From: Isoetes taiwanensis
Lineage: Eukaryota > Streptophyta > Lycopodiopsida > Isoetales > Isoetaceae
Direction of reading: 5' to 3'
DNA length: 64,000 nucleotides
Assembly: GCA_021234155.1 (NCBI GenBank)
Contig: JAJEKV010000002.1
Location: forward strand, 27,025,299 to 27,089,298
The notes under the pieces were generated by a model. The model was not told the origin of the DNA. It was given only the letters and a program-made list of their open reading frames with translations, and searched no databases. Every line of letters begins with the position of its first letter. Within the stretch, counting starts at the first letter, position 1. This document shows, piece by piece, positions 1 to 11,727 of the stretch. Position numbers and translations under genes: made by a program.

Positions 1-123
1 CCCACTGAAACCACATTCATTTGGCATACCCTCGGCACCATCATCTTCACTATACCCATAATTTTCCACAGCATCCTCTCCACCAATGTCCCCATTAGAT
101 GCTTCAACATCGGAATTTGACAT
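1..123 (-). CDS. Edge-truncated acidic ORF, function unknown
   Basis: An open frame starts with ATG at 123 and runs off the left edge, giving 41 residues beginning MSNSDVEASNGDIGGEDA. It is rich in Asp, Glu, Gly and Asn and has no recognisable domain. Acidic N-termini like this are common in nuclear plant proteins and in transposase-derived FAR1-like proteins, but nothing here proves either. No stop interrupts it, and codon use looks like coding sequence. It is too short for a firm call. Confidence 0.3.
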   Translation of the reverse strand, partial: MSNSDVEASNGDIGGEDAVENYGYSEDDGAEGMPNECGFSG

Positions 124-1312
124 TCTATATAGCAAGACAGCAATTCTAGAATGGGACTCGCATGAAACCAACAAACCGCCCGACTTAGACTTGCTTCTCA
201 TTCATCTCAGCAGATTTTCTACAATGGTGGATAGTGGGTAGCCGCACACATGCGAACTACAATCATGGATAGTGGGTAGCAGAACCTGGCCTTGACCGCC
301 CTTGCCTTGGCTCCACCGAGGCCTTTTCGAAATCCTAGAAATGGTTCAAGTTTTGTTTTTTCATGAGAAAAGGGCTTTCATTATAAGCCCTTGGATCTTT
401 TTGAATTAAAAGATGGTTTTCTTTGTAAGCCCTCCGATCTTAACCATTGAGGAGGATGAAACAAAAATTGCACAAATTGCATGCAAAAACTTGGTGCACT
501 CTAGATGTACTGATTAGTATGCCTCGTGCAATACGCCCATGAAATCATATGAAAACCATGCCAAAAAGCGTACAAAATCACAAAAAAAGCCCCTGTTAGA
601 ATGCTAGATATTCATTGAGATTCATTCCTCCTTTGACATTCCACATCACCTCCCATTATATGTCCTCATTGTTGTTTTTGCAAAAAGCAGCCAATTCAAT
701 GCCTTGGTTCGGTCAGAAGACAAGAATGAGAAATGCAATTAACGGAAGTATTCCACACCTGCAACTACTAAAATCCAACAGATTATGTACAATTGTATTG
801 GATTGGACTGCCAATTTCTCTTTAGTATATCACACACAAATAAATTTTGGACAGTTTTAAAACTCCAGTTCATCTCTCGAGACCTTCCTTTTTGATAAAA
901 TTGAAGCCAGTGTTAATAAGATATTCTTCTATTCTGCATCAGTTTGAAAGATGCAAAAAAAGAACATAAAAGAAGATGCATTTGTACCTCTTTTATTTCT
1001 CCCTACTGACAAAGGATGTGTGAAGGTACACTGGTCATCAACCACATACCAGATTCTTGGCTTGCTCCAAGTCCTCGAATGGCGTCCATGCTATCGGGAT
1101 GGCTCGATAGTCGAGTCTTGGTGATCTGCTTGGAAAAGCAAGCTCCACAGGCGCTGGCAAGTCGGAATGGGTCTGTGCACTTATTAATAGGGACATGTTA
1201 ATGGTTCCATTGATTATACTCTAAACCCTATATGGTTGCCATGTACATGTCGTTGGTGTTGACATGTACTAGTGACATGGCAATATAATATATATATATA
1301 CAAGTTTTTTGA

Positions 1313-1486
1313 TCGATCGTAAGGTGTATGTTCCAGTTTACGCATGTTCTGGTTGTGGACATTGCGGTTTGTTCATGTTCCAGTTGCATGTTTTAGTTTA
1401 TGTATGTTCTAATTTTCTAAGGGTTTACGAAGATTCTCCCTTAAATTTCCCTAGGTGTTATGAAATTTTTCTGGATTTCAGTTAGA
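1313..1486. repeat. Dispersed repeat block A, copy 1
   Basis: This block matches 4797-4967 over nearly its whole length with scattered substitutions. Both begin with a taaggtgtatgttccagttt-like phrase and end in atttcagttag. The same order of blocks A then B occurs at both places, so a longer unit was duplicated or transposed and has since decayed. No coding potential or clear terminal structure is visible. Confidence 0.65.
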
Positions 1487-1849
1487 AGTTGATATACTCT
1501 ATTTTAAGTCGAAAAGCCAAGTCCTGAGCCTTACCAGATATTACCCTTTACAAACTGAGGCCGTTGATGTTGATCAGCTCGCAAGGGTGGAAGTGCAATA
1601 GATCTTGGAATTGGCAACTGCAGCAGATGCCCAAGAAGCAGCGAAAGAGGATCCGAAAATTAGAGGCATCCAATACCTCTACCTGGGAAATAGGGACTGC
1701 ATCGTAGAGGGGTACTACTTTACCGTGCTTCTATAGTCCTATGATGATATCTGCTAGAAGTTAGTATGGAAAGACATCCCCACTTACTTTGTTCCTGAGC
1801 TTCTACAATATTCTATTTGGTTCTTTTGGATCCATTTAATTTTTGCATC

Positions 1850-2085
1850 AGAAGGGTTGGTAGTTGCCATAGCTCTATTCATGTAAGGAAGGTTCGTAGT
1901 TCTATGTGTCTTTTTAGAAGTACCGATATATAGTTTCGAAAATTCAAGTATTGGTGCTTGGATTTATTGTCGAAAATTATATGTGTTATTGCACTAGATG
2001 CATTAGATATGTAATGCTTTGTGCAAGCAATTATTATTATTTTGAGTGCATCATTATTATCTACACATATATAAGTCTTTCTCCC
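1850..2085. repeat. Dispersed repeat block B, copy 1
   Basis: This block is similar to 5080-5315. Shared phrases include ttggtagttgccatag, gtaaggaaggttc and atatgtgttattgcactaga. It lies about 360 bp after block A here and about 110 bp after it in the second copy, so one copy carries an insertion or the other a deletion. Confidence 0.6.
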
Positions 2086-2189
2086 GTGCCTTAATATTTG
2101 AGTGACACGTATACCGTCTTTTCCCTGGGTACAAAATTTTGGTAGGATTTCTAGGTGAATTTTTCTTGCATATAAATTATTCCGGCAGA

Positions 2190-2544
2190 TCTGTGGAGGC
2201 CCTGCATTTGCAAAGGCGGCTGGGCTTCCGTATTTGGGGAGGTCAGATATTTCTCTGTTATTATCTACGCAATCCTCATCAAAGATGTCGGAATAGGCAA
2301 AACCGCAAGATTCCTCCAAATCTGACATAGAATTTAAAGATGCAAAACCAACTCCAAGCTCCTCTTCTAAGCTTCTCATAACATCAGAAACAAGCTCTTC
2401 CTGAGCTTTCTCCAGAGCAGATTCTTGGCTCAGAAGAGGCTCCGAACTTTTTACACCTTCTTCATCAATTCCGAGCCCTTCACAGAGCTTTTTGAGCTCT
2501 AATCCTTGCTCGGAATCACCATCTCGGGATCGTTTCTCACCCAT
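2190..2544 (-). CDS. Acidic exon of an unidentified nuclear-type protein
   Basis: The frame starts at ATG 2544 with MGEKRSRDGDSEQGLELKKL and stays rich in Glu, Asp, Ser and Leu for about 115 residues. It includes a helical patch around VMRSLEEELGVGF. An upstream ATG exists at 2568, but the KRSRDG start has the more typical composition. The frame formally runs on to 1879. That part overlaps repeat block B and turns Ile/Asn-rich, so I take it as intron or non-coding. No domain is recognised. The 3' splice limit is not resolved, and the end given here is approximate. Confidence 0.4.
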
Positions 2545-3116
2545 GATAGAGAAAGTTAGGATTAACACCTAATTTAACATGAAATTAGTGCCAGATCTTG
2601 CAAACAAGAGCAAAGGGAGTGCAAAAAACTTTTTGGCATTGTGAAATTCAGCAAAAAAAGCCATAACCATTTGGTAGTCTGCAAGAGTTCATTAAATTTT
2701 TCCTGTAAGTTGCCACTATTGATTTTTCCTTTTTATTTCCTTGACCAAGTAGCGCATGTGTTCTAATCCAAGCTGTGATCCGGCATGGTAGGACATCAAC
2801 CATCCAATTCTTATCTTCATTCAATGAAGAAAAAAATTCCACTGTAAAAGCTTGGCCGCCTTGCCGAAAACCCATAGGCAAACATCCACCTATATAACCA
2901 TAGCCCAGAATCACCTGCACACAGATGTACATTGCTTATGGATCGTTTCAATGCCATAAACAAAAGCAGACAACAAAAATCAATAGCAGCTTCATTGCAA
3001 GGTAAACTTTGTGTTAAAAATAAACTCTATTGTTTTATGATTTTTGCATGTGATATGACATGCTTTTGCAGAGACAAAGCCATAGTTTCTTTTAGAGATT
3101 TGGGCAAGGATCAGTA
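2545..3116. other. Intergenic or intronic; weak open frame only
   Basis: A minus-strand open frame at 2648-2932 has a possible acceptor (tgtgtgcag) before VILGYGYIGGCLPMGF. No domain, start or donor supports it as a gene. Confidence 0.3.
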
Positions 3117-3775
3117 TTTTTTTTTTGAAGAACGTGATTTACTTCATATTATACACTCAAAATATTACAAAGTACTTCCAGAAGTAAGAAATGTCCCAGA
3201 AGCATCAATCACTTTTAGATGATCACTCCATATTGGAATTTTAATACGATCAGGCCAATTGGAGATCTGAAAGCAATTATACAACTTCTTACGAATTTCT
3301 TGAAGCACCACTTGAGAAGAAATACGCTTATCATAAAAGACCTTTCTTCGCCTTCGCTTCCATACACTCCATATTAGCCAAGACTTTGCCATGTGAAATG
3401 CAATCCTTTTAGAAGCAGTCCACTGATTGGAATAAATACTCAAAAGAAAGTGCTGACTATCCAAAGATACTCTAAAAAGAGAATGCAGCCAGGACCTAAG
3501 ACTACTCAGCTCTGCACACAAATATAAACAGTGCTCCAATGTTTCAATGCACCGCTCACACATTGGGCAAAGTGGGCTTACTCCCGGCTTAAAGCGATGA
3601 ACCATCTCATTAACTCTCAAAGAGTGATGAATCACCTGCCAAAGTAGAACATTTACCTTTGGAAGAATCAGTATTAGTTTTTGGAATTGGCAAGTTCCAC
3701 TGGTTGCAAGATTTATTTCGGGAAAGATATTTGGAGCATTAGCTTTCAACCACATCAGGCAAATCTCAAGTTGAG
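3117..3775 (-). mobile_element. 5'-truncated LINE fragment (zf-RVT C-terminus)
   Basis: The minus strand encodes a fragment typical of the C-terminus of plant L1-type ORF2: a KVNVLLWQVIHHSLRVNEM segment, then a zinc-binding run CPMCERCIETLEHCLYLC (zf-RVT type). It then runs through WSVWKRRRRKVFYDKR to the 3' end. A run of ten T on the plus strand at 3117-3126 is the poly(A) tail in element orientation. The endonuclease and most of the reverse transcriptase are missing, as expected for a 5'-truncated insertion. I could not fix target duplications. Confidence 0.75.
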
Positions 3776-4796
3776 CTTAGGTATCATGGCCTAGGCACAG
3801 TCTTAGGAATATGAATAAGAGTACTCTAGGTTCAGGATACCGATGTCGAATAAGAAAACATAAATGTTTAAGTCAAGCGAAATCTGGTCTTCGCCATGCC
3901 TTCTTACCTATAATTAGAGGATAATTCGAATTTGTTGGACACTAATAACATGTATTTTGATAGATTTCATATATAATTATTGGGCGTATCATTCTTATTA
4001 CATTGTTTTTTTTTACATGAAGTTCTTGATACTCTTAAGTTACGTCTCGCATGTTTGTTCCGACACTTGATTTTGATGCAAGGCTTGGTTGAAAGGAAAT
4101 CGTTCGAATACTACATCGTAGATTTTATGCACCTAATAGTACTTAAGGAAAAGTTTCCTCTTGACATGTGTGATCTTTAGAACAAGATTGTGTTAAGCAT
4201 TAGCATAAAGAGATGGACAATTGCAACCTAATGGATGGCATGTAGCGTTTAAATTTCGTGCAATGAGGATCAACTATTTAGTACCATGCATGTAGCATTT
4301 AAAGTTTGAGCAAGATTCTAAAACTATCTGGTCTATCTTACGGCAAGGACACGCGTCCCATATATTCAATCCATTCAAGAAAGCCTTTTGCGCAAATGTG
4401 AACTATGATAAATCCATTACTAAACAAGACTAGAACTTACACTCGGGCCAACTTTATTGGGTTAGAACTAAAGAAATGTTCGCGGCGGCCTTGGCCGCCA
4501 CGATAAATTTCTTGTAAAGATAAAGATAAAGATAAGAACATGCGATTGATCATTTATTTATTGGGGTGTAAATTCTAGAATTGAGAGCTTAGAGTATATT
4601 GTTGCAAAGAAATAGTAGTGACGAGATTAGGAAGTTCTTTATGAGGATGTAGCTGGAGGTTGGTGTGAGAAGGTGAGCATGTAAAGAAAGTTCTTAATTC
4701 TTGAAGGCACTAGCAGAGGATAATTGTTTACTTGTTAAGGTTAAGAAAATTCGACTATTGGTTACATGGTTGTTATAGTTGGCAATCATTTAACTG

Positions 4797-4967
4797 ATCC
4801 TAAGGTGTATGTTCCAGTTTATGTATGCTCTGGTTGTGGATGTTGTGGTTTGTTCATGTTCCAGTTGCATATTCCAATTTATGCATGTTCCAGTTTTCTG
4901 AGGGTTTACAAAGTTTCTCCTTTACATTTCCTTGGGTGTTATGAGATTCGCCTGAATTTCAGTTAGT
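4797..4967. repeat. Dispersed repeat block A, copy 2
   Basis: Counterpart of 1313-1486, in the same orientation. The open frame across it also appears in weaker form in copy 1, but both frames are broken, so I do not call it coding. Confidence 0.65.
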
Positions 4968-5079
4968 TATCCGTATTCATTATTTGGTTCAAGCTCATTT
5001 TAGAACATGCCTAAGGCACACACTCTACGATATTCTATTGGCTTGTAGAAGTTGTAATTATTGGGTAAAGAGTAAGGTT

Positions 5080-5315
5080 GGTAGTTGCCATAGTTCTGTG
5101 ATACAAAAGGGGAGAACATGTAAGGAAGGTTCATAGTTCTATATATTTCCCTAAAAGTACTAATGTATGGTTGCAAAAATTCAAGTATTGGCTACATAGT
5201 TGTGGGTTCGGATTTTATTGTTGACAATTATATGTGTTATTGCACTAGAGGCGTTAGACATGTAATACTTTGTGCAAGCAATTATTGTTATTTTAAATGC
5301 ATTATTATTATGAAG
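5080..5315. repeat. Dispersed repeat block B, copy 2
   Basis: Counterpart of 1850-2085, in the same orientation and the same order after block A. Confidence 0.6.
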
Positions 5316-5389
5316 AACATGGTTATTAGGGTGTAGGTTTTAGAACTGGAACCTTAGAGTTGATTGTTGCATACGTATCCATTGTTTAG

Positions 5390-5925
5390 CTAAATGAAAA
5401 TAAATTACTTATCTTTTCTGGGTTGCAATATAAAGATATATAACTGTATAGACCAAGCAAAGCTACCTAGATTACCATCTACAGAATACTACTCTTGTCC
5501 ATGTTAAGAAAATATTAACCGATTCATAAGTGATTTACTAATGCATTCATTGCATTGCAATAAATGCTGCCAAATAAATGCAAGGTTGGCTCAATCCTAT
5601 TCTTACTGGATGCAACACGCTAAAATCCATTCATATACACTAAATTGCTTACAAATAATTTTCCATACAGAATAAATGCAGCTTCCGCACTCTGTGGCAC
5701 CCTCTGCCTATCTGCATTGCCTTTTCAGCCATATCTGGCCATTTTCAGATGTTATATTTAGTTCTATTAGCTGCAGGACTCAATATATGCTTGCGTTTTT
5801 TATTTTTTCTCTAAATAAGCATCCATTCTCTAGCTAAACGGAAAGAAACTATTTATCTTTTCTGGGCTGCAATATGAAGATATATAGCTCTTATTTCTGT
5901 CTAGACCAACCAAAGCCAGCCAACT
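5390..5925. repeat. Internal repeat pair C
   Basis: About 5390-5480 and 5818-5925 are diverged copies. Both contain cttatctttt or tttatctttt followed by ctggg and a tgcaatat-aagatatata phrase, then a tagaccaa phrase. No coding sequence is seen between them. Confidence 0.5.
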
Positions 5926-6057
5926 AGCGAAGACACCAAATTCAGTGCATCTTACTGCATGCAATACACTAAAACCCATCCGGTATACATTCAAACAAAT
6001 TCCTTGCCAGATTGATCTACATACCTATAAAAAATGCATTCGGGCTTTAGAGATATT

Positions 6058-6265
6058 CATAACCTCAACCAGTTCAGGCTTGGCTTCGACTTCTTCACAG
6101 ACCCAATCAATTTAAGGCTGGTTGTGAACCTGCAAGTTTACAAATCATGACATTAGAAATAACAAGTTTACAAATCATGACATTAGAAATAACAGTCAAC
6201 ACATGTCCTACATGTTCAAAGGATGCACAAATTGTTCTCAAGACAATCAAACGGAATAAAGCCAG
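6058..6265. repeat. Repeat D copy 1, with 30-bp tandem duplication
   Basis: This block is similar to 7790-7965 (shared order cataacct, caatcaa, aaggctg, gaacctgcaa, attgttctca). Inside it, a 30-bp unit beginning caagtttacaaatcatgaca occurs twice in perfect tandem at 6133-6162 and 6163-6192. Copy 2 has only one such unit, so the duplication is private to copy 1. Confidence 0.65.
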
Positions 6266-6694
6266 GATTGTTAAGACAGAGCTTTCTGCCATATCCATAG
6301 TTCTTGAAGCCGGCCTCACCAATGAAAAACCTTTTCCTAGTAATGTTGCATCCATTGCATCTAACCAACATGCACATGAAGTCTTACATTTCATATGCTG
6401 CAAACCTTAGATCCATATGACATTGGTACTCACAATGAAATTGATTTGCAATCTTTCATTAGGTTACAGTCTCTTTGAAACAGAATTGCATATACAGATG
6501 CTCAATGAGGTGCTTGATACCACGCAATGGGTCAGGCTTTGAGCTTATTACAACTTGGAGAACTAGGATGGTCATGCAAAGGAAAGAGAAATAACATGAC
6601 TATGCAAGGGAAGAAGCCACCACTATACTGCTCCTACATCAGTGGGATGAAACACCCACATTGTAACCAGCTCTGAAGTGGAGAGAAAACTTGT

Positions 6695-6800
6695 TGACGA
6701 AAATAAATAATCTACCAAAGATAATTCGAATGGCATCACTATAAAACGGGATTTTGAACTTCATCTGTAGCAAGATTGCCATTGGAACCAATATGTAGGA
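6695..6800. repeat. Repeat E copy 1
   Basis: This block is similar to about 7425-7530. Both contain the phrase ttttgaacttcatctgtagc and a flanking ggcatcactataaaa phrase. Together with repeat D it shows that the DNA either side of the TRIM element is a decayed direct duplication of about 0.7-1.7 kb spacing. Confidence 0.6.
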
Positions 6801-6935
6801 ACTACTAAAAGTTATAGCTGCATTTGCACACAAAGTTAAGCTTCCATGGCACACGAAGCTGCAAATTTGTTTCCATATATAGGGTAAATAGATTCGTATT
6901 CCTATATCTCATAAAACAATGCACTCAGGTCTCAC

Positions 6936-7057
6936 TGATATGCACTAGCACCTCTAGTGATAACCAACACACCAAAAGGGCGGATCCTTCAAGGAAATCG
7001 TTATCCAATGGGCCCCAACCTTTCCAGGCTTTATCCCATACCCCACAGACTGTATCA
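6936..7057 (-). repeat. TRIM 3' LTR
   Basis: The 122-bp terminal repeat downstream in element orientation, next to the polypurine tract. Confidence 0.88.
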
Positions 7058-7147
7058 ATTCCTCCCCTTCCTCGAGATGCTTTCCCTCAAGCATGTGGAA
7101 CACACCAATGTTGCCGCGAGGAATTGAACCTTGGCTCTGATACCAAA

Positions 7148-7269
7148 TGATATGCACTAGCACCTCTAGTGATAACCAACACACCAAAAGGGCGGATCCT
7201 TCAAGGAAATCGTTATCCAAAGGGCCCCAACCTTTCTAGGCTTTATCCCATATGCCACAGACTGTATCA
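7148..7269 (-). repeat. TRIM 5' LTR
   Basis: The 122-bp terminal repeat upstream in element orientation, next to the tRNA-Met primer binding site. Confidence 0.88.
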
Positions 7270-7424
7270 CTCACTACCTAGAGTAGATCCATATGCATTT
7301 CCCATAGAGTAAATAGATCCATATTATGATATCTCACAAAACAGTGCATTCAAGTTTCACTAACTAGAGTAGAAGGATGGCCCCAAACACACTCGGGCCA
7401 TCTAGCTGGCTAGAGAGAAATCTC

Positions 7425-7530
7425 ATTGGCAAAAACAAATAATCTATCAAAGATAATTGAAGTGGCATCACTATAAAATGGGATTTTGAACTTCATCTGT
7501 AGCAGGACTGCCATTCAAACCAATATGTGG
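7425..7530. repeat. Repeat E copy 2
   Basis: Counterpart of 6695-6800 in the same orientation. Confidence 0.6.
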
Positions 7531-7789
7531 TTGTTTACATACATAGGTTTATACCTCCCTGCACCCAAAAGAAAAGGAAGGAGGAATAACATGACTAGGG
7601 AAGGAACTAGATTCTAACACCATGACTTACGTGTATATTACTACACAGCAAGTAAGAAAGTAAGACTATTATTAGATCTGACATATCTATCAGTATTACA
7701 ACTGACAGACTTGAATTTTCATATGCACTAAATTGCTTACAAATTATACTATGGCATTTTCCATCTACATCATATACGCACCTATGGTT

Positions 7790-7965
7790 CATAACCTTAA
7801 CCCATTCAAGACTGGCTCCATTTCTCCACAAGCTCAATCAACCCAAGGCTGCTTCTGAACCTGCAAATTTAAAAATCACGGCACTACAAATAATAATCAA
7901 CAGATGTCCTATATGATCAAAACATGCACGAATTGTTCTCAGGACAACTTAAAGGAACAAAACTA
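7790..7965. repeat. Repeat D copy 2
   Basis: Counterpart of 6058-6265 in the same orientation, without the 30-bp tandem duplication. Confidence 0.6.
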
Positions 7966-8540
7966 GAACTGTTAAAACCAGATACCAGATGGTCTGCAAG
8001 CCAGCTGGCATGTTCTGATAAATGAAGGAGCAGGCTCAATAGAATAAATTCAGGGCTGCAAGTTGGGAGGATGTAAACCATCTGACAAGGGACTCCAAAC
8101 ATGGTCACAAGCTCAATCACTTCAGGTCCAGCTACAAAACCCAATGCACTGAGTACCATTAAAAATTAGATCGTACAAATAAACACAAGGATGCACACTA
8201 GATAGCATCACGGAAGCAAGTTTCGGAATATGCAAAGCTTAGCAGCATAGATCAGTCTTAGCAGCTTAGATGCAAAGGTTGGTTTTAAGCCATGTAAAAG
8301 CTCACACCAAAACTGTGGGAGAAACCAGATTTGGCAAGAAACCTGGAAGCACATATAGTAACTAAGGCGATAACTAGTCACAATGATCAGAACCCCATAT
8401 ACATAGACCGATTCCCTAAGTCCAAAGATGCAGATGCACAGCTTAACAACAGAGCTGTAAGATCGACACAGGTCACAAGCAAGGCCTGAGTTTAAAAGAC
8501 ATGCATGACCATACGACATGTCCATCTAATGTTCCAATTC

Positions 8541-9055
8541 AATTCAAACTACCTCTTCATCTGCAGGAAGAATCTGTGCGACAAGTGGATTGGATCCCCC
8601 TGTTTTTGCTAATTGCTGCAGGCAATCGATGGTGTACAGAAACCCAGTTAAGCCATCAAGGCAAAATGCAAAGAAAGGTCTGCTACAAAATGCAATTTTG
8701 TCATATGGATTGTTGGGCAGACATAATCTCCATGCATCTGAAGATCTGCCCTCAACGTAGGCCAAGAAATTATCTCTATGGGCCACATCATGTGCCCCAT
8801 TAGAAATCAAAACGACGTCGCCTCTTCTCATCCCTTGAGAGGTTTTCAAATTCAAACCCATTTTGATGTTCATAAGCCTTTTATATTTGGACGAAGAACG
8901 CGGAGATACAATGGCCAGGTACTAGACTGAGATCATTGGAGGCCTGTTGCGAACTGCCTGGCTTAAACTTTCTCTCATTACTTCCAGCAGAGGCCAGAAG
9001 AAAGATCTGGCGTAATGCATCCCAGAAACAAACCGAAGCGGTATCTCTGTAACCT
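8541..9055 (-). pseudogene. Possible broken exons, unidentified
   Basis: On the minus strand a 109-residue frame at 8544-8873 (MNIKMGLNLKTSQGMRRGDV...) follows a second open stretch at about 8880-9053. The latter begins just after a plausible acceptor (ctgcag) and reads VTEIPLRFVSGMHYARSFFW in one frame. The two are in different frames with no clear splice pair between them. I recognise no domain. They could be exons of a real gene, a pseudogene or chance. Confidence 0.25.
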
Positions 9056-9639
9056 GCAACACAGATTTAATTTATAGATCACTTAGCTTAGTTTGGTTCT
9101 TCTTCGATTAACCGATCCACTTTACCACACCTGTGTCGTCAGAAGTTGATTGTTAAGCAGGTCCTCGACAGACCAAGTATTAAAGGCTGAAATTCATACT
9201 TCTAGGGCTATATCACACATAAATTCAAATCATATTTCTGTGGCTATGGCTGTGTCTAAGATTCGAGGCCGAATTATGTAACTTTGCCCTACCTACATCG
9301 AAACAGGTGGGCCACAAACAAAATCAGCGACACAATATCACAATACCAGCAAACCAGCGATAGCGGCGAACATGTGGAAGCATCACGCAGACATCCAATC
9401 CCCAAGCACGTCCCGCTCGGCCGGAGTCGCCCGCAAGCATGTACCCTGCAAAGACCAATCGAAGAGAAAAAAAATGAAGGCAGAGCCGTCTGATCCGCCA
9501 CGTCGCCACATCAATGGACTAACACACATATCCCCCAATCCTGGAAGTAAACTAACGACCCATAGCCGTCCAATATGAGACGTGGCTATTTGGAAGGCCG
9601 AGATGGCCCCAATTATCAGCCAGTGTAAGTCAGATATAC
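9056..9639. other. Intergenic, no gene seen
   Basis: Overlapping short frames on both strands at 9280-9580 look like chance in a slightly GC-richer patch. Nothing is supported. Confidence 0.5.
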
Positions 9640-10493
9640 AAGAAATTTAATGCGTCCTACGGTGCATGTCCGAGTTTTAGCATGTTCCTATGCTGCAAGT
9701 TCTTGTCGTGCCCTACATTCTAAAAGAATCTTTTGAGAATACTCTAAATTCATAGATTCTCTAAGATTCTACCAAGGTTCTCTTGGAGGTTTTGTAGAGA
9801 TTCCTCTAAATTTTATAAGATTCCTTCTAGATTCCATTAGATTTTCGTAGATTCTCCAAGATTCTATGAAGATCCCCCTGGATCCCTTTAGATCCCTTTA
9901 GACTTTATGAGATTGCCCTAGGTTCCCTTACATTATATGAGATTCAAAGAGATTCTATAAAGATTCCCCTAGATACTCTAAGATTTCATCAACATTTTTT
10001 AGATTCCCTTAGATTTTATGAAGTTTCCCTTAGATCCCCCAGATTTTAAGAGATTCCCTTAGGCTTGTAAATATTTTCCTAGATTCTCTTACATTTTATA
10101 AGATTTTCTTAGATTCTATTAGATTCTTCTGAATTCCTTTACATTCTAGAACTTTTTAGTTCTAAGACTTTCTGAAACATTCTAAGACTTTCAATATATT
10201 CTAGAACTTTCTGGAAGTATTTCCCTAGATTTTCTTACATTCCCGTAGATTCCCCTATATTCTAGAACATTCTAAAACTTATTAGAACAATTTGGAACTT
10301 TCCGGAAGAATTTTCTTAGATCCCCCTAGATTCTCTTATGTTCTAAAACTTTCTAGAAGATTCTAGAACTTTCTAGAGTCTTCTAGAACATTCTAGAACT
10401 TTCTTGAACTACCTAGAATGTTATAGTCTATTTTATCTTCATGAGAACTTTATCCTTAAGTATATTTGAAACATAATTATTCACGGAATCAAT

Positions 10494-10557
10494 GTGCTTG
10501 GTCTAGTGGTTGGAATGGGGGGCTGGGGGGTTAATGTTCAGGGTTTGAATCCCCCAC
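10494..10557 (+). repeat. tRNA-like module in left arm
   Basis: The sequence gcttggtctagtggtt resembles a pol III A box, and gggtttgaatccc about 40 bp later resembles a B box. The spacing fits a tRNA body, but the arms do not form a clean cloverleaf because the middle is a G-run. I read it as a tRNA-derived relic, not a working tRNA gene. Confidence 0.45.
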
Positions 10558-11017
10558 ACAACATAAAAATTTTAAAAGCCTTTTCCTAAGGGGGTGAGCA
10601 TTCAATTTGGGCCGTAGGATCTTGGACCCGATCAAGGGTCGAGATCTCACCACGTGACAATAATTAAAGCAACATGAGCCATAGGATCTATTACATATAA
10701 TTCCCAAAGTCATGTGCACCGTAGGATATGTGCCAAGCCACGTGAACCGTAAGATCTCGGATCGACGATCAGAATCGAATCAACCTAGACCGTAAGATCG
10801 ATTACATATAATTCCCAAAGCCATGTGCACCGTAGGATGTGTCCCAAAGCAACGTGAGCCGTAGGATCTCGGACCGACGATCAGGATCAGATCAACCTGG
10901 ACCGTAGGATCGCTTACATATAATCTGAAACAAACTCCCAAGCCATCTGGGCCGTAGGATACGTCCCAAAGCCACGTGAGCCGCGGGATCTCGGATCAAC
11001 GGCCGGATTCAGGAGGA

Positions 11018-11100
11018 CAAACATAAGAACATATATATGTTATGATTATGTTATGATTATCATAACATATAATCATAACATATATATGTTCTTATGTTTG
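11018..11100. repeat. Central palindrome of the fold-back
   Basis: An 83-bp near-perfect palindrome. Its outer parts read caaacataagaac and gttcttatgtttg, with AT-rich atatatatgttatgatt-type arms between them. Confidence 0.85.
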
Positions 11101-11655
11101 TAACACTCAATCCGGCCGTTGATTCGAGATCCTATGGCTCACGTGGCTTTGGGACATATCGTACGACCCAGATGGCTTGGGAGTTTATTTGTCGCTTATA
11201 AGTAAGCGATCCTACGGTCCAGGTTGATCCGAGATCCTACGGCTCACGTGGCTTTGGGACGTATCGTACGGCCCAGATGGCTTGGGAGTTTGTTTGTCGC
11301 TTATATGTAAGCGATCCTACGGTCCAGGCTGATTTGATCCTGATCGTCGATCCGAGATCCTACGGCTCACGTTGCTTTAGGACACATCCTACGGTGCACA
11401 TGGCTTTGGGAATTATATGTAATAGATCTTGCGGTCCAGATTGTTCTTGATCCTGATCGTCGATCTAGGATCTTACGGCTCACTTGGCTTAGCACATATC
11501 CTACGGTGCACATGACTTTGGGAATTATATGTAATAGATCCTATGGCTCATGTTGCTTTAATTATTGTCACATAATAAAATCTCGACCCTTGATCGGGCG
11601 ATCCAAGATCCTACGACCCACATTGAATGCTCATCCCTTAATTTTTATGTTCTAT

Positions 11656-11717
11656 GGGGGATTCGAACCCTAGTCATTGACCCCCCAACCCCCCATTCTA
11701 ATCACTAGACCAAGCAT
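11656..11717 (-). repeat. tRNA-like module in right arm
   Basis: The minus strand reads gcttggtctagtgatt and then gggttcgaatccccc, a perfect B-box core. It is the inverted partner of the module at 10494-10557. A third, shorter copy lies at about 11833-11880 on the minus strand. Confidence 0.45.
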
Positions 11718-11727
11718 TAATTCCATA

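Larger units (their letters stand above)
124..2189. other. Intergenic, no gene seen; dispersed repeats
   Basis: I find no convincing ORF here. About 195-260 resembles 45290-45350 (shared phrase gtgggtagccgcaca). A short AT tract lies at 1277-1300. The blocks at about 1313-1486 and 1850-2085 are diverged copies of sequence at 4.8-5.3 kb and are listed separately. Confidence 0.5.
3776..5389. other. Intergenic, no gene seen
   Basis: There is no supported ORF. A short (aaagat)n tract lies near 4517-4536. Repeat blocks A and B (second copies) occupy about 4797-4967 and 5080-5315. Confidence 0.5.
6936..7269 (-). mobile_element. TRIM/SMART: complete miniature LTR retrotransposon
   Basis: Two 122-bp direct repeats (6936-7057 and 7148-7269) start TG and end CA and differ at only a few bases. 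They flank just 90 bp. On the minus strand the base run directly inside the upstream repeat reads TTTGGTATCAGAGCC, the usual initiator-Met tRNA primer binding site. A purine tract, CGAGGAAGGGGAGGAAT, lies directly before the downstream repeat. Five-bp target duplications ctcac flank it at 6931-6935 and 7270-7274. It has every cis signal for reverse transcription and no protein, so it must depend on other elements. Confidence 0.9.

Noticed and set aside
6824-7220. Frames of 108 and 88 residues on either strand
   Set aside because: They cross the TRIM element, and the repeated peptide comes from its two LTRs.
10494-10557. A working tRNA gene
   Set aside because: A- and B-box words are present, but the body has a G-run in place of normal arms and no acceptor stem pairs.
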